Of a stretch of 64,000 bases of DNA, positions 1-12,700 are shown piece by piece. The notes under the pieces were generated by a model. It worked only from the letters and a program-made list of their open reading frames with translations. It searched no databases and was not told where the DNA came from. Origin of the DNA: Byssochlamys sp. IMV 00236 (Eukaryota > Ascomycota > Eurotiomycetes > Eurotiales > Thermoascaceae). The position numbers were made by a program, and so were the translations under genes. The first letter of the stretch is position 1; every line of letters begins with the position of its first letter. The stretch is taken from positions 180,154 through 244,153 of the forward strand of contig MSJH02000540.1 in assembly GCA_001931875.2 (NCBI GenBank). The letters run 5' to 3'.

Positions 1-3000
1 GTGCTCGACGCGGCTGCAGGTCGGGTCCAACCACGGCATCTGCCTGGATCGGATAACCTTCTTTCTTCCATCACTGGTTAAAGAACCCAATGACTGCTAG
101 AGCCCATGTCCCGACGTCGGTTTCAATCCACCAGTGGCCATCTCGAGATCAAGTCCCCGGGTCGCATCTAGATCGATTTCTACAGTGAAAGGCGCAGACC
201 GATATGCGGCGAGGAGGCTTTATGAGAATCCTCCGGGTTGTTCGTGATGGCCAGCGGCATGGTTGATGAGCCAAGAACGCTCTAAGCTCAGCCACCGGAC
301 ATTGCGGCATCTCTTCCGCGCCCAAATCACTCACTTAGTGAGATGCCGAAGGGGATGATCAGCCTACCTGCGTGTCACTAAACCACGATGCCGCATGGTG
401 CGCTATGGGCACCGCTGCTAGTTATCAGATACACACACACTGCCTACTACCATCGAGCGTACGGCGAAGACAACTCAACCACTTCAGTAACCTGTGTGAG
501 CATTCTTCAACTTGCTCGCAGCGTCCCATACAAGTAAGTAGCCCACCACTGTCTGTCGATACCGGCAATCCTACGATATGTTTGTTTGGTCCCTTCTACG
601 TTCAATTTCAATCGTCTTCAGGAAGCAAGCACTCCTCATATGCAAAGGGACGGATCGCCTGTACCTGACGCTCCCTTACATCGGACTGTCCCCTGGTTCA
701 GTAACAATTCCTTTCCCCTGGAATTGAGTCCATTGCTGCCAGCAAATCACGAACGAGAATCTGCTTCGTGACTGCTGATGGGCACTGCAGAGCCTCAAGG
801 CATCAGTCTCTGATTTAGTGCTTGTGACGGGCAATATCCTTACATCGTAGCACATATGCAAATGAACATTTACGGCGACTTGATGATGTCGACAGTCTCC
901 GACTACCCAGCACTCACGGATGCCCCCTTCCCTCCAAACCACTCGAACTTGCCGTTACCAGCCATTTGGGTCTAATCAAGCCAGCATATTTGAGGTTTCT
1001 TGCCAAAGCTGGCCATAGACTAGGCCGAATTCCCACGAACGATGCATCCAAATCAATAAGCCCTTCTTAGTGCGTGTTTATTGATGGTTTAGCGGCCGCA
1101 ATCTTATGCATACAGAATAATACTTCATCAGGAAATTTCTTGCTAGCCCTTGTGGCCCCTGTGACTCGAAGAGGTTGGCGCGTTGCTTTCGGGAATCTCC
1201 ACTGTATATGGGAAGGAGCTACTACTATCTAAAAGCCCAGGTGGCCTGCAGCCGTATGAAGCAGTGAAATATGGCCTTGGTCCTGACCTCTTTCTGCAGC
1301 AAGACTCGAAAATACATTACTGGTCACCCCCACTGGCAGCATTTCTGTTTTGCAACGCCACCTATATCGTGGACAATACATACAGTTCAAATTTTTACAT
1401 GGCCGCTTACCTTTTGATCGATATATGGCTCGGAGCAGGGACCTCCATGTGAGCGCCGAGTGTTTTCCCGGTTTCAAACAGCGAGGTGACTACAGATGGC
1501 CGTTGCAACCTACGACCGCTTTTCTATTCATCATCTTGGGCATCACTGACAGACGCTTGCATAAGGCGACCTCTAAGAGCAAGAGATTGGTTTATTTCTG
1601 CTAAACCTGTGTTTTAGTGGCTGTACAGATGGAGTCAGACATCAGTTACGCTATTCCCCGTCGGTCGACCAGAATTCGGAGGTCTAGATCTGCGGGTTCA
1701 CTGTGCGATATGGACAAGACGACCCTGCGCCTCCTTACAAGAACCCAAACAGATCATGCGACTTCGGAGATCCACCAGCTTCACGATTTGTATCGCAACG
1801 TGCTTACGAACTTGCCGCAGTTGCCATGCGCCTCCTTAGGTAGCCTTGAAGGGACCGGTTGCTATTGCCGAATCAACAAGAAAAGGATCGTTGAAAATCT
1901 TCGACATATTCAATGTGACGCTCTTGTCCCGATAGCGAATATCACCGTATTTTACTCTACCGTACCATATTCGAGACGAACGGGTACCTGGTCGTCGGCA
2001 ACGATAGGGCAACCAGGCTCGGCTGCGAGTAGGATTGAAGACAAAGCTCGTTTGACGGGTCCTCTCTTAGACCATCATGTCGCCTCCAGCAGGCTCTGCT
2101 GCTTCCTGGCAACTGGAATGCAGACCATCATACTAGCAGGTCACCCTTACTCGTGCTACACACCTCAGCTCGTCGAGCAGCAGCGCCGATTGGCATCAGC
2201 TCCCTGCTCCCTTGTGCATATAGTGTTATATTGTTCTCAGGATGGCGCGGTGATTGGAGAACCGAAGTTTGGTCACAAATCGGCTATCTTTCTACCCACT
2301 CCAATCGGAGGCCCATGCGGCAGTTTGTACAGTAGGTCTTCGGCTAAAGCAGGCTTTCGAGGGATTGAGCCTTTTCCTGGGTCCGTCCCTCCGAATAGAT
2401 CGAGGCATGGCAAGTTCGGTGTGCACTGGTGGCCAGTCACTGCGTGACAGTGGCTTGTTCCATCTTAATCCCAGGCATCCAGGGGCTGATCTTTCCATGT
2501 GCAGGACTCCCTGATGCACTTTAATACTTGAGGATCGTGGACTGCCTCTATTGGACGCTTACCTCGTAAAATCGTGGATTCCAATGCCTGCTCTGACTCA
2601 GCCGTCTTCATTTGTCTTACTGTTTGCCTTCCGCACCGAGTGTCCCTCGCATACATTCTCACACCGCTGATCTTGAAGGACTGCAGTGTCCCTGCCATGC
2701 GAGCTGCCCATCCCGCCAGCGGCCGTGGCCTTATGCTTTTCGAGGCATCCTTTTTTGTACAGAGACCAGTTCGGATCACTTCTTTCGCAGGAATCCTTCT
2801 CCGAATTTATTCTCTCTGACGGAGGTTTGAATCCACCAAGAGACAAGGCACTGAACATTACACAGGCACAATCGATATGGTATCACTAACTACTGATTCG
2901 CCAATCTGGGGTTGTCTGCAGAGTCATAGACCGCTCGAGAAGCATCAACCGCCGTGTTGTGAATCCTTAACCATTAACCCTCCTATACAATGCGATCTCT

Positions 3001-3902
3001 ACACAATAAAAGCAACGCTGGCGGGCAAGGCTATATTTGATACGCGATATTTGGGCTTTGTCTGGCGAGGGGTTAGCGAAACCGGCATCAGATAACGACG
3101 CTATTCTGTGATGGAGATACCCGACAGAGATCATTCAAACTAGGGAGCTGCATGTTAGAGTCCTTTTTGACCTGTAGGTCTCTTGGGTGAATTAGCTGCC
3201 GCATTGCTCGGGGGAGCGACCTGTCTATGCTTCATTTCAACGCCAGTAAGTTCATCGGGCGATGTTTCCCTAGATGTCCCAGCATAGGCCATCTCCGCCA
3301 TAGAGAGGATAAGACTTGGACAAGCTGTGATGAAATGGTACACTTCTTTCACCATGATTCTTAGTGATTCATGGTAATTCGACCAGTATTCCTGGAGGAT
3401 GTCCTACGTTGAATCATCGTCATGCTCAGCGTCAGCGTACACGTACAACTGTATATATGTCGTTATTATATACATCAATCTAGACACGACATGGTTATAT
3501 GACAGGCGTTTTGGGCACTTGGTAAACAAACAAATCCTTCTAGATTCTATAATTGATATACAAATCTCAAAATTCTCACGAATCCAAAATACTCTAATCC
3601 ATATACCATAGTCATTGCTGGTGTAAGAGTCAGACGCGGTGTTTTACCATATAGAGTAGAGTAGGTTGGTTCGTTATGGGCCCACCGCCCGCCGACTTCT
3701 CCGAAGCTCGAACACCTCCAACTCCGCAGACAGCGAATCTGACTCCATTGATTATTGTTCACACCGCGCATCTCTAGAAGGAGATCCATAGAAGGACAGC
3801 TTCTTCGTTAATGCTATAATACAATAGCGGTACATCAGACACTTCTACCAGACTAGCAATTCGATCCAAGCTCGATCTCAGATTGATCAGATCGAAATCA
3901 TC
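1..3902. other. Region without a convincing gene (3.9 kb)
   Basis: No reading frame here resembles a protein family I know. The longest, on the plus strand at 1617-2447 (276 codons), starts at a GTG, has an arginine/serine-rich start and then a mixed composition with no domain, repeat or signal sequence. The other frames are under 110 codons and overlap one another on both strands, as expected by chance. No terminal repeats, poly-A tail or transposase-like frame was seen. Base composition is close to that of the neighbouring genes, so this is not the AT-rich type of DNA found at the other end of the window. The last few hundred bases before 3903 probably include the COQ9 promoter. Confidence 0.5.
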
Positions 3903-4962
3903 ATGGCTCAGCCATTTTCGCACGCCAGACGCCCTATCGCGGCAGCAGTCACAGCTTCATGGTCTAATGCACCATTGACCTGCTCATCCTCATCTGCCCG
4001 CCCACTCTTTCTGCGAAGCCAGCAGCTCATTTCTCGCCAATTCCACCAGCAGAACGTACGATCGCAACGACGCTTCCAGTCCCTCACTAGATGCACGGCA
4101 CCTTCTATCAGATCCTCTGTTACTCGACACTATCACTCTCAATTCCACCCAGCCCTTCCTACGCATGAGTATACCAATTCCCAAGCGACCATTCTCTCCG
4201 CCGCTCTCGAACACGTTCCACAGCACGGTTTCACACTCGATGCACTAAGGCTCGGAGCGCGCGATGCAGGGTTCCTGGATGTCTCGATCCAGCTTCTTCC
4301 GCGCGGCGAGATGGACCTGGTCATGTTCTGGTTGGCGAGTCGAAGGGGTCTGTTGAGAGCCAAGGTCGAGACTGGATTGTTTGAGAAGAGCAATGTTGCA
4401 GAAGGACAGAAGAAGGTGCTCTCCGTTGAGGAAAAGGTGAAGATTCTGGTTATGGAACGGTTGAGGATGAATGAGTCGATTATACATAAGTGGCAGGATG
4501 TGAGTCTTCCCCCTCCCTCATTTTTTTACATATATATACCGAGTCGGTTCAGATCCATCCAACTTGGTGATATTCATGATTTATATATATTTATATACGA
4601 TGTCTAACACGGTGCGATCTTACCTACAGGCTCTCGCCCTCATGTCATACCCGTCAAATATCCCCATTTCTCTCTCCGAACTACATGCCCTCTCCTCTGA
4701 TATTCTCAGCCTGGCCGGCGACAAGTCCGTCGACGCCTCGTGGTACACGAAGCGGCTTTCTCTATCTGCCATTTACGCCAGCTCGGAAGTTGTCATGACC
4801 CAAGATACCAGCTCGGGATTTCACTCTACAGAAGCATTCGTCAACCGTCGTGTTGAAGATAACCAATATATCGGCCAGAAGGTCTGTGATATTACGCAGT
4901 ATCTGGGCTTCATGGCTAGTACGGCTGTGGGGCTAGGTAGGAGCTGGGGAATGAAGATTTAA
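3903..4962 (+). CDS. COQ9: Ubiquinone biosynthesis protein COQ9, mitochondrial
   Basis: Two exons, 3903-4499 and 4630-4962, give a 309-residue protein; the 130-nt intron opens GTGAGT and closes CTACAG and leaves the frame intact (phase 0). The first 90 residues are rich in Arg, Ser and Gln and almost free of acids, as in a mitochondrial presequence. The body matches the COQ9 family: the HGFTLDALRLGARDAG segment near the start of the fold, the MDLVMFWL helix, and a C-terminal part with YTKRLSLSAIYASSEVVMTQD and VCDITQYLGFMAST. Family knowledge: COQ9 is a lipid-binding partner of the hydroxylase COQ7 in the matrix-side complex that makes coenzyme Q. The gene runs convergently with the Mtf2-like gene. 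Family assignment is secure; the exact start is the first ATG of the open frame. Confidence 0.93.
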
Positions 4963-5364
4963 GCCCTTGAGACAGGAAGATTCAAGGGTGATGGGACGTG
5001 TCAATTAGTTGGTTGCAGAGTGGTAAATGTATAACCAGAGATGCTGGGAGATAGCGGACGTACTCTCTGCATGTGGAAGATTTTACCGTGTAGGAGGGGA
5101 AGGCTGATCTTATCTACCCCAAACTCTTCGGTTCTAACTATGTACAGTACTATACTTTTCGTGTTTGTTTCATTCCATGTATTCCTTCTGCAGTGAAGCG
5201 GTGAGATCTCTATAAAATGTACAAGGGGTATAGTAGTATATACATAGGTCATACAAGATCATCCATGTAATAAGATCGGTGAAGAGGCATATGGACATCC
5301 GACGAGTACCGAGCTATGAGGAAGCTCCGGATTAGATTAGATCAGTCAGCTTTATTGACTGATA
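4963..5364. other. Intergenic, between two convergent 3' ends
   Basis: This gap of about 400 bases lies between the stop codons of COQ9 and the Mtf2-like gene, so it should hold both 3' untranslated regions and polyadenylation signals. I see no gene or clear repeat in it. Confidence 0.6.
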
Positions 5365-6996
5365 CTAATCCACCGGGAGTTTCCGAACGGGGGCCGTGAA
5401 ATCCGTATGGGGAGGTGTTGTGTTCTCCTCATTCTCCATTCTCTGTCGCTCGTTTACCTCAAACAGGCGCGACTTGAGATGCTGGAGCCATCCAGGCTTA
5501 TTCTTCTTTCCTGCAAGCTGTCTCAGGGCTCTCTGATTAGGTTCCGTCTCAAACCACTCTTCTTTCCGGACAGCATCATCGCCGAACTCCCGGATCCGTC
5601 TACGATGGGCTTGCTTCTCGTCGGCGCGGGTGCGGATAATCTTCTTGACAAGAGAGTAGGTCCAAAGATTTGGCTCGACGCCCGTGCTGTCCATCTCTTT
5701 GAGGAGTGAGACTACCGTTGGAAGGTCGTCATAGACTCGCCAGTAGTATTCCATCAGCTCGTTGTAGAGTCTTATCGATGCGCCAAGGACAACTGAGGTT
5801 CTGCCGTAGGATTTAACTGTAGGTAGAAACTGTCCTATCAGAGGCGAATCGGGGAAGTGAGTCTTGAGGAGACTCAATGCGGTGAAAAGCATGCTTGGGT
5901 ACAGAGCGGATACGACGGGGTAAACAGGAACAAAAGGAGGAATCTCCAATGGCCCGGCATGTCGCTTTGTTTCTGCCTTGTCCGATGACAAGCTCTGAGA
6001 TGGTTCAGGAGGACCGAGTATGGTGATGTCGTCAGGCTGGTTGTGCTGAGCATCATTCGCATTCTTCTCCGTCCCATCGTATATATCCAGATGTCGTAAC
6101 ATGCCAAATACCCGCTCCTCGCAGACTTCCCATAGCTCAAGATCGCCCTTCCCCTGATCAATTGCAGCACGAAGCGCGGCCTCGATCTTTTCAGATTCGA
6201 TCCCCACAACCAGCTCCACGACTCTGTCGATTGTGATTGTTCGCGCTCGGTCAGAGAGATCCACATCACTGTATTTGAACCGTCGGATCCGTTCAAACAT
6301 CGTTGAAATACGCTGCAGTTCCACGTCTATATTCGGAATGTGTCGCTCGAGCATTGGATGGGCTTTGCGTTCTTCGAACTCTGAGCCTGTTTGCTCTTGC
6401 TCACCAGGGGCACCCTCACTTCGTGCTTTGGCATCATTAACCGCTTCTTCGAAGATCTGAGTCACCTCAGATAGCTCCTGCTTCTCAGAAGCACTCAGAT
6501 GTTTCGGCTTATCCTCCGCGTTTTTCATTTTCCGCGGTTCCTTCACAGGTGGTGTCTCTTCCTTCTCCTTTTCTTCTGGCTGAGACGGAAGCCCAGTGCC
6601 AAATTGTCCATAGAGTCTATCAAGGATATCTTTCTCCGCGCGTGTCATTGTAGAACGGTTCTTGCGACCCCGCGTTGGCGGGGCTGTGCTCTTGCTCCGT
6701 GTTGCGGCGATTGCTCGCTTCTTCAAATAATTCTGCGGCTTGGAGGGGACCTCTTCGATCTTCGATGATATGGCAGGCTGCTCCGGAGAAGGGCTTTCTG
6801 CTGTTTGTGACCCATCATCCGATGGCTTGTCGGAAGGTGCGTTGTCCGTAGAGTAAGGACGACATCGTTGGGGTCGAATCAGTTTCCGATATAGGTGAGA
6901 TTGCGAGGCCGTGAGTGTACGAGTCTGGTATAAAAACGGGAGGAGAGGATTTTCAGCCTTAAAGAGTGTAAGACTGCGACCTATGTTCGCAGCCAT
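5365..6996 (-). CDS. Mtf2-like mitochondrial RNA-processing/translation factor
   Basis: Single exon of 543 residues from the ATG at 6996. The open frame extends 63 codons further upstream, but that stretch (hydrophobic, reading into the shared promoter) looks non-coding, whereas MAANIGRSLTLF followed by an Arg/Ser-rich segment is a good mitochondrial targeting sequence. Residues about 70-200 are low-complexity and charged, with Pro, Ser, Lys and Glu runs. From about residue 215 a conserved block begins (ISTMFERIRRFKYSDVDLSD). The last third, with FVPVYPVVSALYPSMLFTAL, then NELMEYYWRVYDDLPTVVSL and a PPR-like helix pair (MDSTGVEPNLWTYSLVKKII), is what I know as the fungal Mtf2-like C-terminal domain. 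Yeast Mtf2/Nam1 acts in mitochondrial mRNA processing and translation. The specific role in this organism is inferred. The gene diverges from cmr1. Confidence 0.75.
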   Translation of the reverse strand: MAANIGRSLTLFKAENPLLPFLYQTRTLTASQSHLYRKLIRPQRCRPYSTDNAPSDKPSDDGSQTAESPSPEQPAISSKIEEVPSKPQNYLKKRAIAATRSKSTAPPTRGRKNRSTMTRAEKDILDRLYGQFGTGLPSQPEEKEKEETPPVKEPRKMKNAEDKPKHLSASEKQELSEVTQIFEEAVNDAKARSEGAPGEQEQTGSEFEERKAHPMLERHIPNIDVELQRISTMFERIRRFKYSDVDLSDRARTITIDRVVELVVGIESEKIEAALRAAIDQGKGDLELWEVCEERVFGMLRHLDIYDGTEKNANDAQHNQPDDITILGPPEPSQSLSSDKAETKRHAGPLEIPPFVPVYPVVSALYPSMLFTALSLLKTHFPDSPLIGQFLPTVKSYGRTSVVLGASIRLYNELMEYYWRVYDDLPTVVSLLKEMDSTGVEPNLWTYSLVKKIIRTRADEKQAHRRRIREFGDDAVRKEEWFETEPNQRALRQLAGKKNKPGWLQHLKSRLFEVNERQRMENEENTTPPHTDFTAPVRKLPVD

Positions 6997-7395
6997 TAGA
7001 CGTTGGGGCGATGCACTCCAAGTGCTTTCGGAGATAAAAGGTTTCGTCGGAGGTTTGGCCTCAGCGGGAATGTTCGAGCTGTTAATTTCGCAGCATATCA
7101 GTCCAGGGACATGGAGAAGAATAACTCGTGCGATAATAGGTAGAAATGGATAAATAAATAAATAACTGACGAAGAGATAGAGCAACGGGAAAAGTTGGCG
7201 GTATTGAAAGATAGCAAAGACGTTGCAACAAAGAATTGCAGCTCTAGAATAGCTGCATTTCGGAAGCCGTAGTATTGAGTATCACGTGACGGCGCGCGAC
7301 CTTGCTCCCACTTTACGCGTCTCTCTCATCGCTGCGACAGCGACCTCCCAATTGCTGAGTGGAAGAGCCATTCAAGCCAGCGGGCCCATTAAAAC
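6997..7395. promoter_or_regulatory. Shared divergent promoter region (Mtf2-like / cmr1)
   Basis: About 400 bases separate the start codons of the minus-strand Mtf2-like gene and plus-strand cmr1, so both promoters must lie here or overlap the 5' ends. A GTATCACGTGAC stretch near 7278-7289 contains a perfect CACGTG E-box, the core bound by bHLH factors. It is the only recognisable candidate site, and its use is an inference. Confidence 0.45.
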
Positions 7396-9162
7396 ATGCC
7401 TCCGAAGAAGAATGAACCCGCGAACGAGCTGTCAGAGTTTGAGCGGCAGCGTCTGGCTAATATCGCGGAGCGCGATGCGCTGTTGAAGAAGCTGACCCTC
7501 GACGCACAGGCTTCTGGCCTCTTTTCAAAACCGTCGCCAAAGAGCTCGTCTGGAGATGGCAAGTCGAAAAAGAAGCCCCCCGCGAAGAGAGTCAAAAAGG
7601 AGGAGGAATCCCCGGTGCCACGTCGCATGTCCTCCAGACTAAGAGGGCTCACGGCAGATAGCGAGGTCGCGAAACGAAAAGCAGACGAACAGTATGAGGC
7701 GGCACAGGAAGCGGAGCGCGCAAAGAGGTTGCGCAAGTCGGACTCATATAGTCTCAACGATATGTTCGTCTCAGGCCAGAAGCTCAGTGGGGACAGTCTC
7801 ATCGGGGTTGATGTTATTACCAAGGGTGTTGCGAAGCCTTATGAACGGACGTTCGGCGAAGATGATATCAAGGAGACGACGGACAAGGACCTGAAAGCAT
7901 TGAGAGAGCAAATGAGTGGCCTGCGACTCTGGGGGGCCTGGGAACCCAACAGTAAGCTTCTCCCATTCGATTTACCTTCTTGGAGTAGTAATGATACTAA
8001 CAAACGATGTATAGGGATCAAACTCACACCCGAAAGAATTTACACTATGGCCTTCCATCCTACCGAAACGAAGCCGTTGATATTTGCTGGAGACAAAATG
8101 GGTCATATCGGAATTCTGGACGCTTCGCAGGAATATCCCGTCTCCGCAGTCAAGCATGAAGACGACGACGAGGAGGAGGACGACCCAGACCCAGTTATGA
8201 CCACCCTCAAGCCGCACACCCGCACCATAAGTGGGATGCATATACATCCACTGAAGCCCACGCACCTCTATACCGCGAGCTACGACAGTTCCATTCGAGA
8301 ACTCGATCTGCAGACGGCCAGTTCCTCCGAGAAGTATGCTCCTGAATCCACTTCCGCGGACGAGGCACTTTCTGGTGTGGACATGGCTGCAGAAGATCCA
8401 AATTGCCTGTACTGGACAACTCTAGACGGCGCTTTTGGACGGCGCGACCTTCGCGCAAAGGACAACACGGTGGAGCGTTGGCAGCTTTCCGAGAAGAAGA
8501 TCGGAGGATTTTCTCTTTACCCGTCTCAGTCTCACTATTTTGCTACCGCAAGCTTGGACAGGTTCATGCGACTCTGGGATATGCGGAAGTTGTCACACGA
8601 TGATCCTGTGCCCGTAGGCGAGCACGAGAGCAGATTGTCGGTATCCCATGCGGCCTTCAACAGCGCCGGCCAAATAGCGACATCATCCTATGACGATACC
8701 ATTAAAATCTACGATTTCGCCGCCAAGGGAATATCCTCCTGGCAACCGGGCCATAAGGTCTCAGATGAGGATATGAAACCCGACACCATTGTTAGGCATA
8801 ACTGCCAGACAGGTCGTTGGGTTACCATGTACGTGTTTTCGTCCCCTTATTTCACCCTCCGTTGTTCCCAGCACTTCCTCCTGCTATACCATATTTTTAA
8901 TAATAACCACGAATTTCTACCCGTAACTGACACAACTAACAGTCTCCGTCCCCAATGGCAACTAAACCCGCAATCCCACATTCAGCGATTCTGCATTGGA
9001 AATATGAACCGCTTTGTCGATGTCTACAGCGCCTCTGGAGACCAGCTCGCCCAGCTAGATGGCGAAGGCATCACTGCCGTGCCTGCCGTAGCTGTCTTCC
9101 ACCGAAGTATGGACTGGGTTGTCGGTGGTACGGCGAGCGGTAAGATCTGTTTGTGGATGTAA
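7396..9162 (+). CDS. cmr1: DNA damage-binding protein Cmr1 (WD40 repeat)
   Basis: Three exons: 7396-7951, 8015-8828 and 8943-9162, giving 529 residues. Intron 1 (63 nt, GTAAGC...TATAG, with a GATACTAAC branch site) and intron 2 (114 nt, GTACGT...CTAACAG) both restore a conserved frame, producing [12 protein letters not shown] and VTILRPQW across the joins. Both introns happen to be multiples of three and lack stops, so an automatic caller could retain them wrongly. The N-terminus is acidic-basic with the [20 protein letters not shown] helix typical of Cmr1. WD40 blades follow, for example the segments ending in [15 protein letters not shown] and [15 protein letters not shown]. Family: Cmr1/WDR76 binds damaged DNA and chromatin, and joins a nuclear quality-control compartment under replication stress. 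Convergent with the DIM-2-like gene. Confidence 0.92.
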   Translation: MPPKKNEPANELSEFERQRLANIAERDALLKKLTLDAQASGLFSKPSPKSSSGDGKSKKKPPAKRVKKEEESPVPRRMSSRLRGLTADSEVAKRKADEQYEAAQEAERAKRLRKSDSYSLNDMFVSGQKLSGDSLIGVDVITKGVAKPYERTFGEDDIKETTDKDLKALREQMSGLRLWGAWEPNSKLLPFDLPSWSSNDTNKRCIGIKLTPERIYTMAFHPTETKPLIFAGDKMGHIGILDASQEYPVSAVKHEDDDEEEDDPDPVMTTLKPHTRTISGMHIHPLKPTHLYTASYDSSIRELDLQTASSSEKYAPESTSADEALSGVDMAAEDPNCLYWTTLDGAFGRRDLRAKDNTVERWQLSEKKIGGFSLYPSQSHYFATASLDRFMRLWDMRKLSHDDPVPVGEHESRLSVSHAAFNSAGQIATSSYDDTIKIYDFAAKGISSWQPGHKVSDEDMKPDTIVRHNCQTGRWVTMYVFSSPYFTLRCSQHFLLLYHIFNNNHEFLPVTDTTNSLRPQWQLNPQSHIQRFCIGNMNRFVDVYSASGDQLAQLDGEGITAVPAVAVFHRSMDWVVGGTASGKICLWM

Positions 9163-9735
9163 ATGTGTGTGGATTGATGGTACGAGAAGTGACATTAAAA
9201 AGCGTCCACGATTCTGCGGAGGACTATTGTACTGTATCTTCGTTGTGTGATATTTTGTAAGAGTTTGGGATTCACTGGGAATCGGCGTCTTATTGCATGC
9301 AATAAGGTCATCCTGTGTTAGACTCATTGTATTTTCTGGCTTGGCCATCATTTTGTGGCGAGTTCGTTGGAGGATCAAAAGTGACTATTACTCACCATAA
9401 CAGTAGCGAAGTAGTAGTAGTAGTAACCAATGCAAAATGTACAATATCAACTACATGTTTTCTCAAGCACCCATTAGACCAGTCTGTGTTTCTAATTCGG
9501 AATTCTAGAATATGATAAGTTCTGAGTGCCAAATGAGACGATAGGGTATCATTCAAGATTGACCAGATCATATATCGAAGGATTATTCCCAAATATGCTC
9601 GTTTAAATCGCCGCGCGATCCCAAAATGTATCCCAGAAGAACAAAAAACGGCCAATTCCATATGTGCAATATGCGCAGAAAATATTCATGGTATCATGCG
9701 TAAATGACAGTCATACTGTGAGTGCGAATCTCATC
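9163..9735. other. Intergenic, between convergent cmr1 and DIM-2-like 3' ends
   Basis: 573 bases holding two 3' untranslated regions. A short GTA trinucleotide run sits near 9411-9424. Nothing else stands out. Confidence 0.6.
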
Positions 9736-12700
9736 TCACTGCTCGTCATCGCTGTCCAAAACAACATATCTGCTCGTCCTTCGTCTCTTCTGAGATCTGG
9801 ACGTGCTAACTCTAACCTCATGAAGACGTTTCCGACTGCTTTCCAGCATTCGTTCGCTTTCGTGTTCGGAACTGATCACGGTACTGCTGGAATCCGACAA
9901 TATTGACGGTGTGGCATCTCCGGATCCGAGGAAGCGGTCCGTTATCGTCGTGGTTACCCTATGGATCGTCTCCTGGGTGGATGTTTCAGAGCGTAGGATT
10001 CGTCGTCGTCTTGATTGTTTCTCGGACGGAAACGCATCTTGTGAGGCTGGGATGGGAGCTGAACTATCTCTGCGGTCGATGAGGTTGTCTTCATACTTGC
10101 TGATGATAGATTTCGTGGGATTGTCGGAGGTAACGACATTGGAGGTGGCTGCGGTCATTCGCTCGTTTTCTAGACAGGCCTCTCTCAACGTCATTCCGAG
10201 AGACAGTGCGACCTGTCTCGCGACGCTGTTCCCTATGATCTTCCACTGCTTCGTGGCACTGCCGATGAGGACTTCATCATCTGGGATGCCTTGCGCTCGT
10301 CTTGCTTCTTTGACCGTCAACAGTCTATCTTCCTCCCAGTGCACGATCCTCCCAGTAAATGCGCATGCAGGATTGACTCTCGTAACGATTGTCGGAAATA
10401 GTCCGTTTGGATGGACGCGGCCGTAAGAACTGGCCTCTTTTTTAGCCCACGCTCTTCTCCTCTTGGAAAAATCTTCAGTCTGTGGTTTAGCCATCCAACC
10501 TCTCAAAACTGAAGTCTCCAGACCTTGTGTCCAGGGAGCCTTTGGAACGAGCTCGATCAAGGTTTGTTTGTAGGAAGTTGGTTTCTGTGCCGTCCTCATA
10601 TCCGGGTCGGATATGGTCATGCACTTCGCCGTAGGTAAACGAGGAAGGTCTCTTGTCCCCTCTGCGGCAGTGACGAAATCGAAGACGGGCTTTTCGAATC
10701 TTCTGCGGCCGAATGGAAGTCCGTTCGCAGCCTCCCCAAGTGATCTGTTCGTAGTCCTTGGAGGATGTGAGTGAGTGAGAGCAGGGTGCTCTGGCAGCTT
10801 TAGACCTGGAGCAGCTACAAAGATAAATAGCCTCGACCTGCTCTGAGGTGCACCGAAGCTCCATGCGTCCAGATTCAGTATGCGAGCTTGATAACCCATG
10901 CCAATCAAGGCACAAAGCATCTGCGACAAGGGGTTCTTCTCACTCCTTTTGGCCATGGCGGTGACGTTCTCCAGGACAGCATATTTTGGCCGGAGATGAT
11001 CAATAAAAGCAGCGACAGAGGCGATCATTGAGCAGTTACGGAGTGCTGCCTGATTTTGCTTGAAGTTGTTAGTCAAGGCATACCCCTGGCAGGGACTCCC
11101 TGCAACGACGAAGTCGACTTCTCCCACTCTGGCAACGATATTACTTTCCTTTCCCTTCAGGGACTGGTCAAGAAAGTCGTCCACAGAGCCCCAAAACAGT
11201 TTGGCCCCTGGGTGTCTCAAGTTGGCACGATATGTGAGCATGGCTTCCTTGCTCCATTCGACAGCCCACTCGTTCCTCACAGCTCCGCCTTCTTCTAGGC
11301 CCCTGTCGAAACTGCCACCACCGCTGAAGATGCTGAGAGCTCGTAGTTGTACGACTGGTGCCTTAGGATCAAAACCCTGCGTGAGAGAGGTAGGTAAAGA
11401 TGAGCTTTCGAGCGGCTGTAAGGAGCTGATGCCGTCTGGAGACGTCACTTCACGGCAGATAATGAAAAAGGCATCTCCATTTCCTTGACGGCAATACGGA
11501 GGAGGGATCAAGCCATTTTTTCTCTCATATTCGCTGTAGAAGCGGACATGACATCGTCGTTGGACATGACCAATGTAACTGCTTCGAGTACGGTCAGTAT
11601 ATACCAGCTCGTTTCGGTCACCTCCCTTTCTCTGCAGAAGCTCCCTCACTCGCAAGTTCTTGCCGGAACAACTGATGATTTCTACCGGCTCCAGCTTGCT
11701 TCCAGTATCTACCAAAACAGTATCACCAGGATGATATGTTTCTCGGCCGCTGTCACCCAAGCCCGAATATTTTTTTCGGTGAGAACAGTAGAAATCTTCC
11801 TCTTTCAAGGTCAGAAAGACCTCGTCATCCGTACGATAGGTCTGACGCACAAAGAATGGTGCCCCTTCTCTGGCCACAGACGAGAAAAAGCTTACATCGA
11901 CCTTCCCCACGACTTCGGTATTTCGGATCTTATGGTCTCCGCAGTTGCAGTGGTCGGACATGAAGAGCTCGTTCAGATGGGGGTATGTCATGTTGGCACA
12001 GACAGTATCACTGGGTCGGTACAGCCAAATGACATCAAGCCAGATTGTCCCATTCTGATGCTGCCTGATACCTTGTACAAAGGCATACCAAAGATCATCG
12101 TTGGAACTGGTCTTCCATACAGTCTGCTCATCCCTCTCCACAGAGATAACATCGCCGGGGCGAACTTCAAATGCCTTGTGCGGTACGGGAGCTGAGTAGA
12201 GACCGCCTCCGCATGGCTTGAACTTGAAATCGGGCTTTGATCATTCAAAACCAAGCTCCCGCATGCGTTCTTGCTGTTTTAGAAGAACGGTTGGTGTTGG
12301 CTGCGACACCTGCAATTGTTCACCCCACTCCATGTTCTGAAAACAGCGGTAGACATATGGAGTAACAACAGTCCCTTTCGCTCGTTGAGGTTGTTCTTTG
12401 ATAATTGGCTGCGTGAGGCCAAGCTCCTGCCACAATATGGAATTCTCGTATTTCCTATCGATGTCCAGGGCTTGTTTGAAGAGATACTCTCCATAGGCAA
12501 TCACAGCTGACCTAAAGTCAGGCTTTCCAAATTGACAAAACCAGTTCTGAAAGGAAGCGTCTGAACCGTGCACTTGCTGTAACCAGTCTGCAAAGTCACT
12601 TTTGAAGTCGTTAAGGGTAACCGTGTCATGCTCGGCCAGGAAGTCCAGAAGATGCTTGCCAAGATCCGTTAACCATAGAAAGATCTCGTAGTATGGTCTG

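Noticed and set aside
6997..7185. 63-codon upstream extension of the Mtf2-like frame
   Set aside because: Its hydrophobic, non-conserved start lies in the shared promoter, and the internal ATG at 6996 begins a proper mitochondrial presequence.
11485..12195. 236-codon plus-strand frame opposite the DIM-2-like gene
   Set aside because: Lies fully over the conserved BAH and linker coding region on the other strand and has no recognisable domain.
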